Source: Caryophanon latum
Lineage (GTDB): Bacteria > Bacillota > Bacilli > Bacillales_A > Planococcaceae
Assembly (NCBI RefSeq): GCF_001700325.1
Contig: NZ_MATO01000034.1
Coordinates: 159,377 to 223,376 of the forward strand
DNA: 64,000 nt
Direction: 5' to 3'
Shown: positions 54,048-63,877 of the stretch, piece after piece
How positions within the stretch are numbered: position 1 is the first letter of the stretch
How the letters are laid out: every line of letters begins with the position of its first letter
Program-made: the position numbers and the translations under genes
Notes under the pieces: generated by a model
Databases searched by the model: none
What the model saw: the letters and a program-made list of their open reading frames with translations, nothing else
Told to the model about the DNA's origin: nothing

Positions 54048-55469
54048 TTAAAAATGAATTGCACGCTGGCGTAGTCGTAGTGCAGCTTCCCCTAGTCCTT
54101 CTGAAATGGTCGGATGCGCCATAACTGCTAAGCTAAGCTCATCGACACTTGCATCCATGACCATCGCTAAGCTGCCGTGTGCAATGAGCTCTGTTGCATG
54201 CGCCCCGACGATATGAATACCGAGCACATTAGACGTCGACGGTTGCTCAATGATTTTCATAAAGCCGGTCGTTTCGCCGTGAATGTGCGCTTTGCCAACT
54301 GCGCTAAGCGGTATTTTCGCAACAGCTACGTCGTCCGCATATTTCGCACGCGCTTGTTGCTCGGTCATGCCGATATATGCCACTTCCGGGTAGCTATAAA
54401 TGCAAGACGGAATATGCGCTGCTTCAAGTGCGTACGTTTTCTCTCCTGCAATATGCTCCGCTGCAAGCATCCCTTCACGAATCGCAACATGGGCAAGCTG
54501 TGGCGTTGCAATGCAGTCACCGATCGCATACATATGTGACTCATTCGTTTTATAATGCGCATCCACCGCGATAAAGCCTGCATCGTCGCGCTCGATTTCC
54601 GTGTTTTGTAGTCCGATATCGTCCGTATTCGGCGAGCGCCCAATTGCGACGACGAGCTTTTGTGCGGTCAACGTAAGTCGGTCATCGTTTAGTTGAATGG
54701 TCGCCGTTACACGATCGTCCACTTGCGCCTCTGTTAATGCCGCATTTGTATAAATCATCACACCGCGCCTCGTTAGCTGCTCCATAACGGCTTTTGCGAC
54801 GTCGCGGTCAGCTTGTGGCAATAGTTGCGGTGCATGTTCAACAATCGTGACGTCCACGCCGAGGTCAACAAAAATCGATGCCCACTCAACGCCGATTACT
54901 CCACCGCCGACGATGATAATTGACTGTGGCAGCTCAGCCATCGTCACTAAATGATCCGACGATAAAATATGTTCGCCGTCAAATGGTAACGCTTTCATTT
55001 CTTTCGGCTTACTACCCGTTGCAACAATAATATGCTGTGGGATGATCATATCGTTTTCGGAGCCGTCTGATCGCTCGACTGAAATGGTCCCAGACATCGG
55101 TGAGAAAATCGACGGTCCTAAAATACGTCCGTACCCTTCGAAATGCTGTACTTTGCCTTTTTTCAGCAACTGCTCGATGCCATTTTGAAGCTGTTTGACG
55201 ATTGCATCTTTACGTGCAACAACTTGTTCAAAGCGCACTGTTGCTTTGCTTGTTTCGATCCCGAACTGCTCATTGTCATTTGCTATGCGTAGGCGCGTCG
55301 CTGTTTCTAAATAACTTTTCGTCGGAATGCAGCCACGATGTAAGCACGTACCTCCAATGTGCTGTGCTTCTACAAGCGCTACCGATAATCCGAGTTGCGC
55401 GGCACGAATGGCTGCACTATAGCCACCTGGACCGCCACCTAATACGACAACATCTACATGCTGTGCCAT
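54048..55469 (-). CDS. lpdV: Dihydrolipoyl dehydrogenase E3 of the bkd complex
   Basis: 473 aa from the ATG at 55469 (AAGGGGTGA; the frame opens three codons earlier). FAD-binding GGGPGGYSAAI, redox disulfide C42/C47 in GGTCLHRGCIPTK, NAD-binding GGGVIGVEWA, and the C-terminal HPTISE dimer-interface histidine. It reoxidises dihydrolipoamide on BkdB. The gap from the leucine dehydrogenase stop is 5 nt. Its place in the operon makes it the bkd-specific E3. Confidence 0.95.
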   Translation of the reverse strand: MAQHVDVVVLGGGPGGYSAAIRAAQLGLSVALVEAQHIGGTCLHRGCIPTKSYLETATRLRIANDNEQFGIETSKATVRFEQVVARKDAIVKQLQNGIEQLLKKGKVQHFEGYGRILGPSIFSPMSGTISVERSDGSENDMIIPQHIIVATGSKPKEMKALPFDGEHILSSDHLVTMAELPQSIIIVGGGVIGVEWASIFVDLGVDVTIVEHAPQLLPQADRDVAKAVMEQLTRRGVMIYTNAALTEAQVDDRVTATIQLNDDRLTLTAQKLVVAIGRSPNTDDIGLQNTEIERDDAGFIAVDAHYKTNESHMYAIGDCIATPQLAHVAIREGMLAAEHIAGEKTYALEAAHIPSCIYSYPEVAYIGMTEQQARAKYADDVAVAKIPLSAVGKAHIHGETTGFMKIIEQPSTSNVLGIHIVGAHATELIAHGSLAMVMDASVDELSLAVMAHPTISEGLGEAALRLRQRAIHF

Positions 55470-55474
55470 GCGCC

Positions 55475-56575
55475 TCACCCCTTTTTCATATTTAAAATGT
55501 GCTTGCTGTTTTGTAAAAATTGGCTGCGCGATTTTGCGACTGAGGCGATGCGTTGCTCTGCTAAACGATTCGCCGCTAAATACGTTGGCAACTGCTCATC
55601 ACGTGAAATTGTATAAATTTTTTGTAAGCTGTCGTAAATTTTTTCAACACGTGCTTTTGCTCGCTCGTAGTTATAGCCATACAGCTCGTCTGCAACGTTA
55701 ATAACACCGCCTGCATTAATAACATAATCTGGCGCGTACACGATGCCTCGCTCGTATAATAGTTGTCCGTGGCGCGACTCCTGTAGCTGATTGTTCGCCG
55801 ATCCTGCAATGACGCGGAACTTCATTTGCGGAAGCGTCGTATCATTCACGATTGCCCCGAGCGCACACGGAGCGAAAATATCCGCATCTTGTGTGTAAAT
55901 ATCCGCTGGGTCGACCGCTGTTGCACCGAATGCCTCAACCGCACGTGCGACCGCTTCTTTATTAATGTCTGTCACGATGAGCTTTGCACCCTCCTCATAT
56001 AAATGCTTGCATAATGAAAACGCGACGTTGCCGAGCCCTTGCACTGCAACTGTTTTACCTTCAAGCATATCGCTACCGAACGCTTCCTTCGCCGATGCTT
56101 TCATGCCTAAGTACACGCCATATGCGGTCATCGGAGACGGGTTACCGGATGAACCGAATGCCTCAGATACGCCGGTTACGTAATCTGTCTCCTCGTGTAT
56201 AATGTCCATATCCGCCACCGTTGTACCGACATCCTCCGCTGTAATGTATCGTCCGTTTAACCCTTGTACGAAGCGACCGAGCGCACGAAACATTTCTTCA
56301 TTTTTTTGCTTAAACGGGTCTCCGATAATGACCGTTTTACCGCCGCCTAAATTCAAGCCCGCTGCCGCATTTTTATACGTCATCCCTCTTGCTAATCGCA
56401 GCGCATCCTCAATTGCTTGTGCTTCTGTTTCATACGTCCACATGCGCGTACCGCCAAGCGCAGGGCCGAGCGTCGTATTATGAATTGCAATAATTGCCTT
56501 TAGCCCTGACTGCTTATCTTGACAAAAAACAAGCTGCTCGTAATCGTATTTTTCCATGTATGTGAAAATCTCCAT
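55475..56575 (-). CDS. bcd: Leucine dehydrogenase
   Basis: 366 aa from the ATG at 56575 (GAGGG, 9 nt); the frame opens 14 codons earlier without an RBS. Catalytic Lys80 in [16 protein letters not shown]-binding [21 protein letters not shown]. Oxidative deamination of Leu, Ile and Val to the 2-oxoacids used by Bkd. First gene of the block; in B. subtilis ptb and bkdR precede bcd and buk follows it, but none is here. A TTGATT-17-TATGTT promoter-like sequence is upstream. Confidence 0.95.
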   Translation of the reverse strand: MEIFTYMEKYDYEQLVFCQDKQSGLKAIIAIHNTTLGPALGGTRMWTYETEAQAIEDALRLARGMTYKNAAAGLNLGGGKTVIIGDPFKQKNEEMFRALGRFVQGLNGRYITAEDVGTTVADMDIIHEETDYVTGVSEAFGSSGNPSPMTAYGVYLGMKASAKEAFGSDMLEGKTVAVQGLGNVAFSLCKHLYEEGAKLIVTDINKEAVARAVEAFGATAVDPADIYTQDADIFAPCALGAIVNDTTLPQMKFRVIAGSANNQLQESRHGQLLYERGIVYAPDYVINAGGVINVADELYGYNYERAKARVEKIYDSLQKIYTISRDEQLPTYLAANRLAEQRIASVAKSRSQFLQNSKHILNMKKG

Positions 56576-56597
56576 TTGTACCAACCCTCTCGAAAAA

Positions 56598-56626
56598 ACG
56601 TTTATTTTCTCTAACATAACGCTTTA
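56598..56626 (-). promoter_or_regulatory. SigA-like promoter candidate of the bcd-bkd operon
   Basis: On the minus strand TTGATT, 17-nt spacer, TATGTT, upstream of bcd. No -24/-12 SigL element, as controls B. subtilis bkd, was found. Confidence 0.4.
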
Positions 56627-56758
56627 TTGTTAAACAATCAATTAAAAACATTCCATTCAAATATATTCATAATTTTCAATTTTTTCTAGATGGAAATACG
56701 TCATTTTCGTACGCCATATGTGCTATGATGAAGGAAATAACGGCAAAGGAGCGATTCA

Positions 56759-57025
56759 ATGGGACGTTTTCTAGCATTTTTAGTATTATGTATTCCGACA
56801 ATTGCTGCGGCGGCTGGCATTAAACTAATGCGCGACACATTATTTAGCCACCTCATCGCACCGATTCCGTGGCTTTGGCTCCAGTTCATCGTCGGACTTG
56901 TGCTATTTGCGCTCGGCTTTAGCTTTTTCGCTGGCTTCTTATTGCACCGCGACCGCAAAAGCGGCAAAGTGGCACCACGCTTCCAAAAAAATATACAGCA
57001 AAAAGAAATGCAAGACGAAACGTAA
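56759..57025 (+). CDS. DUF2627 (YqzF-like) membrane protein
   Basis: 88 aa. Two hydrophobic helices (FLAFLVLCIPTIAAAAGI and LQFIVGLVLFALGFSFFAGFLL) and a charged C-terminal tail. Fits DUF2627/YqzF, which occurs next to bkd genes in Bacillales. Unknown function, membrane. AAAGGAG RBS. Divergent from the bcd-bkd operon and convergent with the phosphodiesterase; its 3' end lies in the terminator. Confidence 0.75.
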   Translation: MGRFLAFLVLCIPTIAAAAGIKLMRDTLFSHLIAPIPWLWLQFIVGLVLFALGFSFFAGFLLHRDRKSGKVAPRFQKNIQQKEMQDET

Positions 57026-57045
57026 GCTCGTCTTGCATTTCTTTT
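57008..57045. terminator. Bidirectional terminator
   Basis: Perfect 11-bp stem ATGCAAGACGA/TCGTCTTGCAT overlapping the DUF2627 stop codon, followed by TTCTTTTATT. Confidence 0.85.
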
Positions 57046-57748
57046 ATTGTGCACGCTTTACTGCCGTTACATCATCGGCAATCCAACCGATAACCGCCTC
57101 GTGTGGCTCTTTTAAAAAAGCTTCTGTCCCGTCGATACCATAAAAACGACACGTACGATTTGCAGCTAAACATGCTTGTAAATTTGCTTTTTTATATAGA
57201 CGTTTATGTGCGTGAATAACGTCGACAAACGGATAATACATCATATGTGACCAGTCAAACTTTTTTGTCACAATATACGCCGTCTGCAAATCCGGTCTCA
57301 CATGCTTCACGTACGCTAATACATCTACATGAAACGACGATACGTGGCTTCCTGCTGGTAACGTCACATGTTGCAGCAACTTCGCAATCGCAACAGGCTG
57401 TCCGCTAAACGTTTCCTTTAGCTCCACATTTAACGGCATGTCGTGTGCGTTTGCCCAGCGTACAACTTCATCAAACATTAAAATGCGATGCCCACACCAT
57501 TTTCGGAAGCGCTTTCCTACTTTCAACTGCCGAAGAGCCGCATACGTTACATCTGTAATGCGTCCTTTTTTACCGGTAAGGCGCAATAAGTCGACATCAT
57601 GAAAAATGACCGCAACGCCATCTTTCGTTAACTGCACATCGAGCTCAATGCCGCCAGCTTGTGCTTCGTACGCTGCGTAAAATGCTTTTTCAGTATTTTC
57701 AAATGTTTGTAGCGATGCGCCGCGATGAGCAAAAATAGGTAATGTCAT
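57044..57748 (-). CDS. Glycerophosphodiester phosphodiesterase (GlpQ/UgpQ-like)
   Basis: 234 aa TIM-barrel GDPD. FAHRG with catalytic His8, the GGIELDVQLTKDG metal site (E35, D37), and FHD with His50. Hydrolyses glycerophosphodiesters to glycerol-3-phosphate plus alcohol. No signal peptide, so cytosolic. Matches B. subtilis yqiK in position. The ATG overlaps the FapA-like stop (TAATG), so co-translated. Confidence 0.9.
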   Translation of the reverse strand: MTLPIFAHRGASLQTFENTEKAFYAAYEAQAGGIELDVQLTKDGVAVIFHDVDLLRLTGKKGRITDVTYAALRQLKVGKRFRKWCGHRILMFDEVVRWANAHDMPLNVELKETFSGQPVAIAKLLQHVTLPAGSHVSSFHVDVLAYVKHVRPDLQTAYIVTKKFDWSHMMYYPFVDVIHAHKRLYKKANLQACLAANRTCRFYGIDGTEAFLKEPHEAVIGWIADDVTAVKRAQ

Positions 57749-59301
57749 TATACGTTTAAGTCACCAAACTCAATTTTAAATCGCCCGTTCGTTGGCTGTG
57801 TAAGCGCCTTTGATTTCGAGCCGATTTTAATAATTGTACCTGGGAATGCCTCACGCGCAATATGGATTTCCTCATTCCCTGCATGGCGAAGCTCACTCAT
57901 CGCAATTTTTACTTCCCGATCTAAATGCATTGCACGCTCCATTTGCGAACGTAACGCCGCCTTTAACTCCTCGTACGCAGCAACTTGCTTTTGGTTTAAC
58001 GTATTTAACAGCGGCGCTAAACGTTTCACTTGCACTTCAATTTGCTCAATCTGTACTTGTAATTCCTTTAGCTCGCCCGCTTTTTCTTGAATCGTATGCA
58101 TAAGCTCTTCCTTGTTCACAGCTTCAATCGACACCTCGGTACGACGCTCATGTGTGTTGCCGACAAAGCCTGCTTCAATCGAGCTTTTTGCGTTCGCCTT
58201 ACCACCGATAATTTTGCCCTTCGTTGGGTTAACAAAAATCGCATGTGCATTTAAATCTGATCCCATCGAATAAAAGCCGATATGAATTTCATTTTCTGCA
58301 TGAATACGCGCATCGTTTACGTGCTTGACGAACACGTTGTTGCCCGCTTCCACTTCAGTTCGACCGAGCCCAAAAATCCCGCCACGAATGTAAATATCGC
58401 CTTCACGTGAAGCGATTTTAATAGCACCGCTCACACCGTCTAACGATTCAATCGCAATATCGCCTGTCGCAATGACAGAAAATCCTGGTGATACCGTGCC
58501 CGTAATCGTTACTGAGCCATCAAAGTCAATATTGCCCGTATTAAAGCCGATGTCACCGTTAATCGTTAAATGAGAGCTAACGCCTACAATGCCTTGTGTA
58601 TGCTCTACTGCTCCGTCCAAGCGTGAGCGAAGAACGATTTTGCCATCTTCTTCTACCTCATATGCTGATTTTGCATCGTATAGTAGTGGTGCGTCCAAGC
58701 CGTGTAATGCAGGTAGTTTATTGCCATGTACGTCTGTGCCATCCTCACCTTCTGTCGGTGGAATTTTTTCACCAAGCCATGCACCTTGCTTAATTTCATA
58801 AATAAAGTTCATCTCAAAATAATCTGCACGACCATCTTCACGAATAACAGGCTTACGTTCAGGAATTTCTAAATACGTAACGACTGCATCGTCCCCTCTA
58901 ACAGGATGCTTCCCAACTGCGATTAACTGCGCTTTGCCAATCGGTAGCTGCGTATAATCTACATCTAATAATCCGAATACGATGCGCTCTTTTTTGAGTG
59001 CCGTTTCGATCACCGGAATGATGTCGTCACTAATTAGCTCGTATAACGTAATCATCGCACTCATTTTGTCGCGTGACACCTCAAGTAAGAACGGTGGCAG
59101 CCATGTTCCGACTTCAACGGGGGTTTCTGTTGGATTCGCGAGGGCATTTTTTAATGCGGAGAAGTTTGTTAATTTAATGCGAGGGTACAGTCGTGTAATG
59201 CTGTCAAATGACTTTAATTCAAAGCCTTCTTTAAATGTTTTAATATACACATGATCGTTTTTGTTTATTAATTCTAGGTAATCATTACGATAAATTGTCA
59301 T
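57748..59301 (-). CDS. FapA-like (DUF342) protein
   Basis: 517 aa. N-terminal domain with Lys-rich start, then the diagnostic DUF342 right-handed beta-helix core, with repeated GDI/GSV turns (INGDIGFNTGNIDFDGSVTI, ATGDIAIESL, IYIRGGIFG, VEAGNNVFV). A coiled coil follows (about 405-480), and then a small beta cap. FapA-family proteins are polymerised scaffold or flagellar-assembly-linked factors with unclear role in Firmicutes. RBS AAGGAGGG and a TATAAT (59334-59339). It precedes and overlaps the phosphodiesterase gene. Confidence 0.75.
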   Translation of the reverse strand: MTIYRNDYLELINKNDHVYIKTFKEGFELKSFDSITRLYPRIKLTNFSALKNALANPTETPVEVGTWLPPFLLEVSRDKMSAMITLYELISDDIIPVIETALKKERIVFGLLDVDYTQLPIGKAQLIAVGKHPVRGDDAVVTYLEIPERKPVIREDGRADYFEMNFIYEIKQGAWLGEKIPPTEGEDGTDVHGNKLPALHGLDAPLLYDAKSAYEVEEDGKIVLRSRLDGAVEHTQGIVGVSSHLTINGDIGFNTGNIDFDGSVTITGTVSPGFSVIATGDIAIESLDGVSGAIKIASREGDIYIRGGIFGLGRTEVEAGNNVFVKHVNDARIHAENEIHIGFYSMGSDLNAHAIFVNPTKGKIIGGKANAKSSIEAGFVGNTHERRTEVSIEAVNKEELMHTIQEKAGELKELQVQIEQIEVQVKRLAPLLNTLNQKQVAAYEELKAALRSQMERAMHLDREVKIAMSELRHAGNEEIHIAREAFPGTIIKIGSKSKALTQPTNGRFKIEFGDLNV

Positions 59302-59333
59302 AAAGTTCCCTCCTTTTTACATTCACTACTTTT

Positions 59334-59339
59334 ATTATA
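59334..59339 (-). promoter_or_regulatory. -10 box of the fapA-like operon
   Basis: TATAAT about 33 nt upstream of the start. No strong -35. Confidence 0.45.
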
Positions 59340-59604
59340 GCGTACTACTTTCATAAAGATTGAGGGTTAATAGTCCCTTTATTTGAAAGCAACTAAAAAA
59401 TTTACTGCATATGTATTTATATCCTCACGTCTTTAGACACATTATGTAACAGATTTTCACTATCTATACAAATTGAACTTAAGAAGGTAGTTGTTCTTTC
59501 CTCATGTTAAATACAAAAGTTCCATCTCTATAACGTTACAAGTACAAAATATGTCCTTTTTTTTCATCGGTTAATGTATTGGAATTTTTAGAAAAAACAC
59601 AAAA
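59340..59604. other. Gene-free AT-rich stretch
   Basis: About 265 nt between the fapA promoter and the spo0A terminator. AT-rich, no ORF, hairpin or repeat recognised. In B. subtilis other genes occupy this position. Confidence 0.4.
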
Positions 59605-59642
59605 CAAGGCTGCTCGATTACGTATTTTCGAACAGCCTTTTA
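59605..59642 (-). terminator. Terminator of spo0A
   Basis: AAGGCTG-CGA/TCG-CAGCCTTTT hairpin. Confidence 0.7.
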
Positions 59643-59651
59643 CATATCATA

Positions 59652-60443
59652 TTATAATTTTATCGTCTCTTCGGATTGCTCTGCTAACTGCTGCTTAATG
59701 CTCGTCACAGCGAATGCAATAAACTCGGAATTTTTAGGCTTCAGTTCAAGTAATGTATTCGTCTGAAGCAGCGCCTGCATATTATGTTGGTCGCGTGTCC
59801 AAGCGGTACTGATCGCATTACGAATCGCACGCTCCACACTCGCATCACTTACACCGAACATGCTCGCAATCCTTGGATAAATCGCGGTTGTCACAGCACC
59901 GTTTAACAAGCTCGGATTTTCATACACGAGGCCAATTGCTTTTTGTAAATATTTATAGCCGCGCATATGTACAGGAATACCCGCCTCCGTTAATAAATTC
60001 GATATATGTAAGTCAACAGGTGACATCTCTTCTGACACTATATCAACAGTTGGTGAATCATCGCCATTTTTTCGCGCCCATCGCACGATTTTCGTTTCAA
60101 GCTGCTTGAAGTCAAAAGGCTTTAATATTAAATACGTCGCACCTAAGTCGACAATATTTTTCATCACTTCCTCTTGTCCAAATGCTGTCAACATAACAAT
60201 CGACAAGTCGGCATATTGTTCATCTGCTCGAATATGCTCAAGCACGGCAAGCCCGTCCATATACGGCATAATTAAATCCAGCATTAATACATCAATGTCA
60301 TGCTCCTTTAGCATTGTTAAGCATAATTCACCATTAGAGGCCGTCGCGACAATTTCAATTTGTGCATGATTTTGAAAGTACATTTCAATCTGTTGAACGA
60401 GCTCTCGATTGTCGTCTGCAATCGCAACTTTTATCGTCGTCAT
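59652..60443 (-). CDS. spo0A: Response regulator Spo0A
   Basis: 263 aa. Receiver domain with D10/D11, phosphorylatable D56 in LMLDLIMPYMDG, and the TAFGQEE and ILKPFD motifs. The sigma-like DNA-binding C-terminal domain keeps PRIASMFGVSDASVERAIRN and KPKNSEFIAF. Compared with B. subtilis (RVERAIRHAIEVAWSRG), the recognition helix has Ala for Arg and Asn for His. The gene is intact, but spoIVB, normally between it and recN, is absent. A -10 like CATAAT lies upstream. It may control the stationary-phase response or competence in a cell that no longer sporulates (inference). Confidence 0.95.
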   Translation of the reverse strand: MTTIKVAIADDNRELVQQIEMYFQNHAQIEIVATASNGELCLTMLKEHDIDVLMLDLIMPYMDGLAVLEHIRADEQYADLSIVMLTAFGQEEVMKNIVDLGATYLILKPFDFKQLETKIVRWARKNGDDSPTVDIVSEEMSPVDLHISNLLTEAGIPVHMRGYKYLQKAIGLVYENPSLLNGAVTTAIYPRIASMFGVSDASVERAIRNAISTAWTRDQHNMQALLQTNTLLELKPKNSEFIAFAVTSIKQQLAEQSEETIKL

Positions 60444-60526
60444 ATTAGCTCTCTCCCTCTAACGTCATCATCCTTCTATTATGTCATACTTCATATAAAT
60501 CGCCTATGCGTTTCTAAAAAAACAAG

Positions 60527-60568
60527 CAAAAAGACACGCAACTGCTCAAGCTTTCAGCAGTTGCGTGT
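60527..60568 (-). terminator. Terminator of recN
   Basis: ACACGCAACTGCT/AGCAGTTGCGTGT perfect stem followed by T5 on the minus strand. It separates recN from spo0A. Confidence 0.9.
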
Positions 60569-60572
60569 GCGC

Positions 60573-62270
60573 TTAACGCATTTTTTGCTTACGCTCGTCA
60601 GCTAGCTTCAATAACTCATTAGCGTGCTGTAACGTAAGCTCCGTAATTTCAATCCCTGAAAGCATGCGCGACAGCTCTTCTGTGCGCTCTTGCTCGACAA
60701 TTTCCGTTAACGTCGTAAATGTGCGGTTTTGCTCGACTTCTTTTTTTATGAAGTAATGATGATCCGCCATTGCTGCAACTTGTGGTAAATGCGAAATGCA
60801 TAGCACTTGTGAGCCGATTGAAATAGCTGCAATTTTCTCTGCAATCGCCTGAGCGACGCGTCCGCTTACACCTGTGTCAACTTCATCAAAAATAATAGAC
60901 GTAATACCTGCTGTCGATGAAAAAATCGTTTTTAATGCAAGCATCATGCGCGATAGCTCACCGCCTGATGCAACTTTTGGAAGCGATTTCGGCGGCTCGC
61001 CAACATTCGTTGCGATGTAAAATGCAACATGATCTTGCCCGTTTACATCGAGTGAATCTTGTTCTAAAAACTTCACAACAAACTGCGCCTTTTCCATATG
61101 AAGTGCACGTAGCTGCTCCATAATCGCCTCTGCTAAACGCTCGCCTTGCTCTTTGCGAATCGCTGTTAGCTCGTCCGCAAGCTCACGTAACGCCGCTTCC
61201 ATTTTCGCAAGCTGAGCATCGTGCTGTCGAATCGTTTCGTCACGATTGACAAGTTGCTGTAGCTCCGCATCAATTTTACCGTAATACGTTAAAATATCAT
61301 CAATCGTTGCACCGTATTTACGTTTTAATGATTGAATCAATGCTAAACGTTGCTCCACCTCATTTAAGCGCTCTGGGTCGAACTCTAGCATATCAAGTAC
61401 TGCTTTCACCTCATACGCCGCGTCCTGCAATGCATAAAACGCAGACGATACCGCTTCAGATGATTCGCTAAACTGATCATCTAGCTGTGCGACGTCCTCT
61501 AGTGCGCTCATCGCATCGCCAATCCAATCCAATCCTTTTTGCTCACCTAAAATCGCATCATATGCTACGCTCGTACGCTCGTAAATTTTATGGAAGTTAT
61601 TTAAGCGCTTTCGCTCATCTAACAGCTCATCGTCCTCACCGAGCTGTAAATTCGCATCTTCAAGCTCTTTTATTTGAAATTGGTATAGATCGATGCGCTG
61701 GGCTATACGTTGCTCATCCATCGCTAGCGCAGATGCCTCTTGCTTTAGTTTACGGTATGCTGCAAACTGCTGTACATACTGCTGCTTTTTGTCTGCAATG
61801 TGTGCGCCGGCATACTGATCTAGTAACTGAATATGAAAACGCTCATCCATTAGCTCCTGATTTTCATGCTGTCCATGAATATCAATTAAGCGACCACCAA
61901 TATCACGCAGTACTGAAAGTGGCACAAGCTTACCATTAATGCGGCATACACTTTTACCCGTGCTATTTAAATCACGGCGCAAAATAATTGTACCTTCTTC
62001 CACTTCAATGCCAAGATCATCAAGCTTTTCGTGAATGTAATGACCACTTGATTGAATTTGAAATAGCCCTTCTAGCTCTGCCTTTTTCTCACCGTGGCGA
62101 ATAAATTCCGCAGAACCACGCCCGCCAGCAATTAAATGTACAGCATCGATAATAATCGACTTCCCGGCACCTGTTTCTCCTGTTAATACTGTCAGTCCTT
62201 CAGCGAAGCTAACCGTTAACTCATCAATAATGGCAAAATTGCGTATACTTAGCTCTCTCAGCACATCCAT
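60573..62270 (-). CDS. recN: DNA repair protein RecN
   Basis: 565 aa SMC-like ATPase acting early in double-strand-break repair. Walker A GETGAGKS (31-38), long coiled-coil arms (about 150-370), ABC signature VASGGELSRMML, and Walker B IIFDEVDTG. The DNA repair SISHLPQVAAMADHH region near the C-terminus is present. It follows argR by 7 nt, as in other Firmicutes, and its 3' end meets a strong terminator. Confidence 0.96.
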   Translation of the reverse strand: MDVLRELSIRNFAIIDELTVSFAEGLTVLTGETGAGKSIIIDAVHLIAGGRGSAEFIRHGEKKAELEGLFQIQSSGHYIHEKLDDLGIEVEEGTIILRRDLNSTGKSVCRINGKLVPLSVLRDIGGRLIDIHGQHENQELMDERFHIQLLDQYAGAHIADKKQQYVQQFAAYRKLKQEASALAMDEQRIAQRIDLYQFQIKELEDANLQLGEDDELLDERKRLNNFHKIYERTSVAYDAILGEQKGLDWIGDAMSALEDVAQLDDQFSESSEAVSSAFYALQDAAYEVKAVLDMLEFDPERLNEVEQRLALIQSLKRKYGATIDDILTYYGKIDAELQQLVNRDETIRQHDAQLAKMEAALRELADELTAIRKEQGERLAEAIMEQLRALHMEKAQFVVKFLEQDSLDVNGQDHVAFYIATNVGEPPKSLPKVASGGELSRMMLALKTIFSSTAGITSIIFDEVDTGVSGRVAQAIAEKIAAISIGSQVLCISHLPQVAAMADHHYFIKKEVEQNRTFTTLTEIVEQERTEELSRMLSGIEITELTLQHANELLKLADERKQKMR

Positions 62271-62277
62271 CCATCCT

Positions 62278-62727
62278 TTATAGCATTTCTAATAATCGAT
62301 TTTTAATCGCCTCTCGCTTGTCCTCTGAGCGGCACATAATTAAAATCGTGTCATCGCCTGAAATTGTCCCTAAAATTTCATCCCAATCTAGTTGGTCAAT
62401 AAGTGCTGCAATTGCATTTGCATTCCCCGGAATCGCCTTCATCACTAAAAAATGCGATGCGCCGTCAATCGAAATGAATGCGTCCGCTAATGCGCGGTGC
62501 AGCTTTTGGATCGGGTTAAAGCGTTGATCCGCGGGTAAGCTATATTTATAGCGACCGTCCGCAAGAGGCACCTTTACTAAATGCAGCTCTTTAATGTCGC
62601 GTGATACAGTTGCCTGCGTTACGTTATACCCTGCTGCTTTTAATTGATAAACTAAATCGTCCTGTGTTTCAATGTCATTTTTAGCGATAATATCGCGAAT
62701 ACGAATATGGCGTTGACCTTTATTCAT
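62278..62727 (-). CDS. argR: Arginine repressor ArgR/AhrC
   Basis: 149 aa from the ATG at 62727 (AAGAGGTGAAC). N-terminal winged helix ([32 protein letters not shown]) and C-terminal arginine-binding trimer domain with [12 protein letters not shown]. It represses arginine biosynthesis and activates catabolism with L-Arg as co-effector. Located just upstream of recN, the standard Firmicute order. No convincing ARG box in its own leader. Confidence 0.95.
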   Translation of the reverse strand: MNKGQRHIRIRDIIAKNDIETQDDLVYQLKAAGYNVTQATVSRDIKELHLVKVPLADGRYKYSLPADQRFNPIQKLHRALADAFISIDGASHFLVMKAIPGNANAIAALIDQLDWDEILGTISGDDTILIMCRSEDKREAIKNRLLEML

Positions 62728-62953
62728 ACAGTTCACCTCTTATAAATAATTAAAGTATTGTATATTTACACTACCATTATTACTTATTACGAGCAAGTGT
62801 TGGACGACTAATTTTAAAAATTATCTTTCCGTTCGACATAGGAATGTTCTAGGAATGCATTTATTTTATTGCTTAATTTCGCTAACTGACGACTACGTAA
62901 TTTCATCGATTATGCAAATATTTGAATGAATAAAATTTGTTTGAACAGCTGTA

Positions 62954-63778
62954 TTAATTCATCACCTTATACATAAACTGCTCCATTTCATCTGTTAACT
63001 TCGCCAGCTCTTCAATCGTTTCGCTAAATCCTTGTACAATCGTCGCTTGCTCATGAGAGGCCGTATTAATTTTCTCCATATGTGCTTTTAAATTTGATAA
63101 ATTCGTATTAATATTTTTTAACGCCTTTTCAATATCATCCGTCGCATTATCTGTTTCTGAAGATAGCTTGCGTACTTCCTGTGCGACGATATTAAAACCT
63201 GCACCGTATTGTCCTGCACGCGCCGCTTCAATCGACGCATTCAACCCTAATAAATTTGTTTGGCGCGAAATATTTTTAATAAAATTCGTAATCGTATTTG
63301 TTTGTAACGCATCGTCTAACGCGCCTTGTGTTTGGTTATCAATTTCAATACTCGTTGCAGCGAGCTGCTCTGATTGAGAAGCCATCGTATGTACATTGCT
63401 TTGGAAATGATGAATAATACCTTTCATGTTTTCCATATAGCGCTTTAATTCCATTTCATTGTCAATCGGTAAACCGATCGCGAGCGCCCCAACTACTTTG
63501 CTTCCTTCATAAATCGGAAACGAAAATGCTTTAATTTCAACGCCATACACTGTTTTTGGAATAACGACATCAGCATTTTGACCGCGAAAAGCGATGTACA
63601 CGTTATCATCATTTGGATTTACACGTTGTCCATCGACGTACCCAGAATCAACGCGTTTTCCAGCTAAATATTTCACAATCGTTTCTGTTTCTTTATCCGC
63701 TACAGCGACGATTGCTTCCCCTTTTAACACTTTATGAATGTACGGTAATGCTTCACTTAATGCATGTAAAATCGACAT
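62954..63778 (-). CDS. Soluble methyl-accepting chemotaxis-type protein
   Basis: 274 aa from the ATG at 63778 (GGGG at 8 nt). No membrane helix. Residues about 1-110 form a small sensory domain ([38 protein letters not shown]), PAS/Cache-like. The rest is a short MCP signalling hairpin with tip [18 protein letters not shown]. Lacks a HAMP domain. Cytoplasmic receptor; ligand unknown. It belongs to the same architectural group as 2390-3901 but with a different sensor. More AT-rich than neighbours, suggesting separate acquisition. Confidence 0.8.
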   Translation of the reverse strand: MSILHALSEALPYIHKVLKGEAIVAVADKETETIVKYLAGKRVDSGYVDGQRVNPNDDNVYIAFRGQNADVVIPKTVYGVEIKAFSFPIYEGSKVVGALAIGLPIDNEMELKRYMENMKGIIHHFQSNVHTMASQSEQLAATSIEIDNQTQGALDDALQTNTITNFIKNISRQTNLLGLNASIEAARAGQYGAGFNIVAQEVRKLSSETDNATDDIEKALKNINTNLSNLKAHMEKINTASHEQATIVQGFSETIEELAKLTDEMEQFMYKVMN

Positions 63779-63877
63779 ATCCAAAACCCCTTTTCATGCC
63801 ATTATTTTGTCATATATTAACGCTTAACATATATTATTCTCTACTAACATTATATTGTAAAGTTTTTTATTCAAGCG

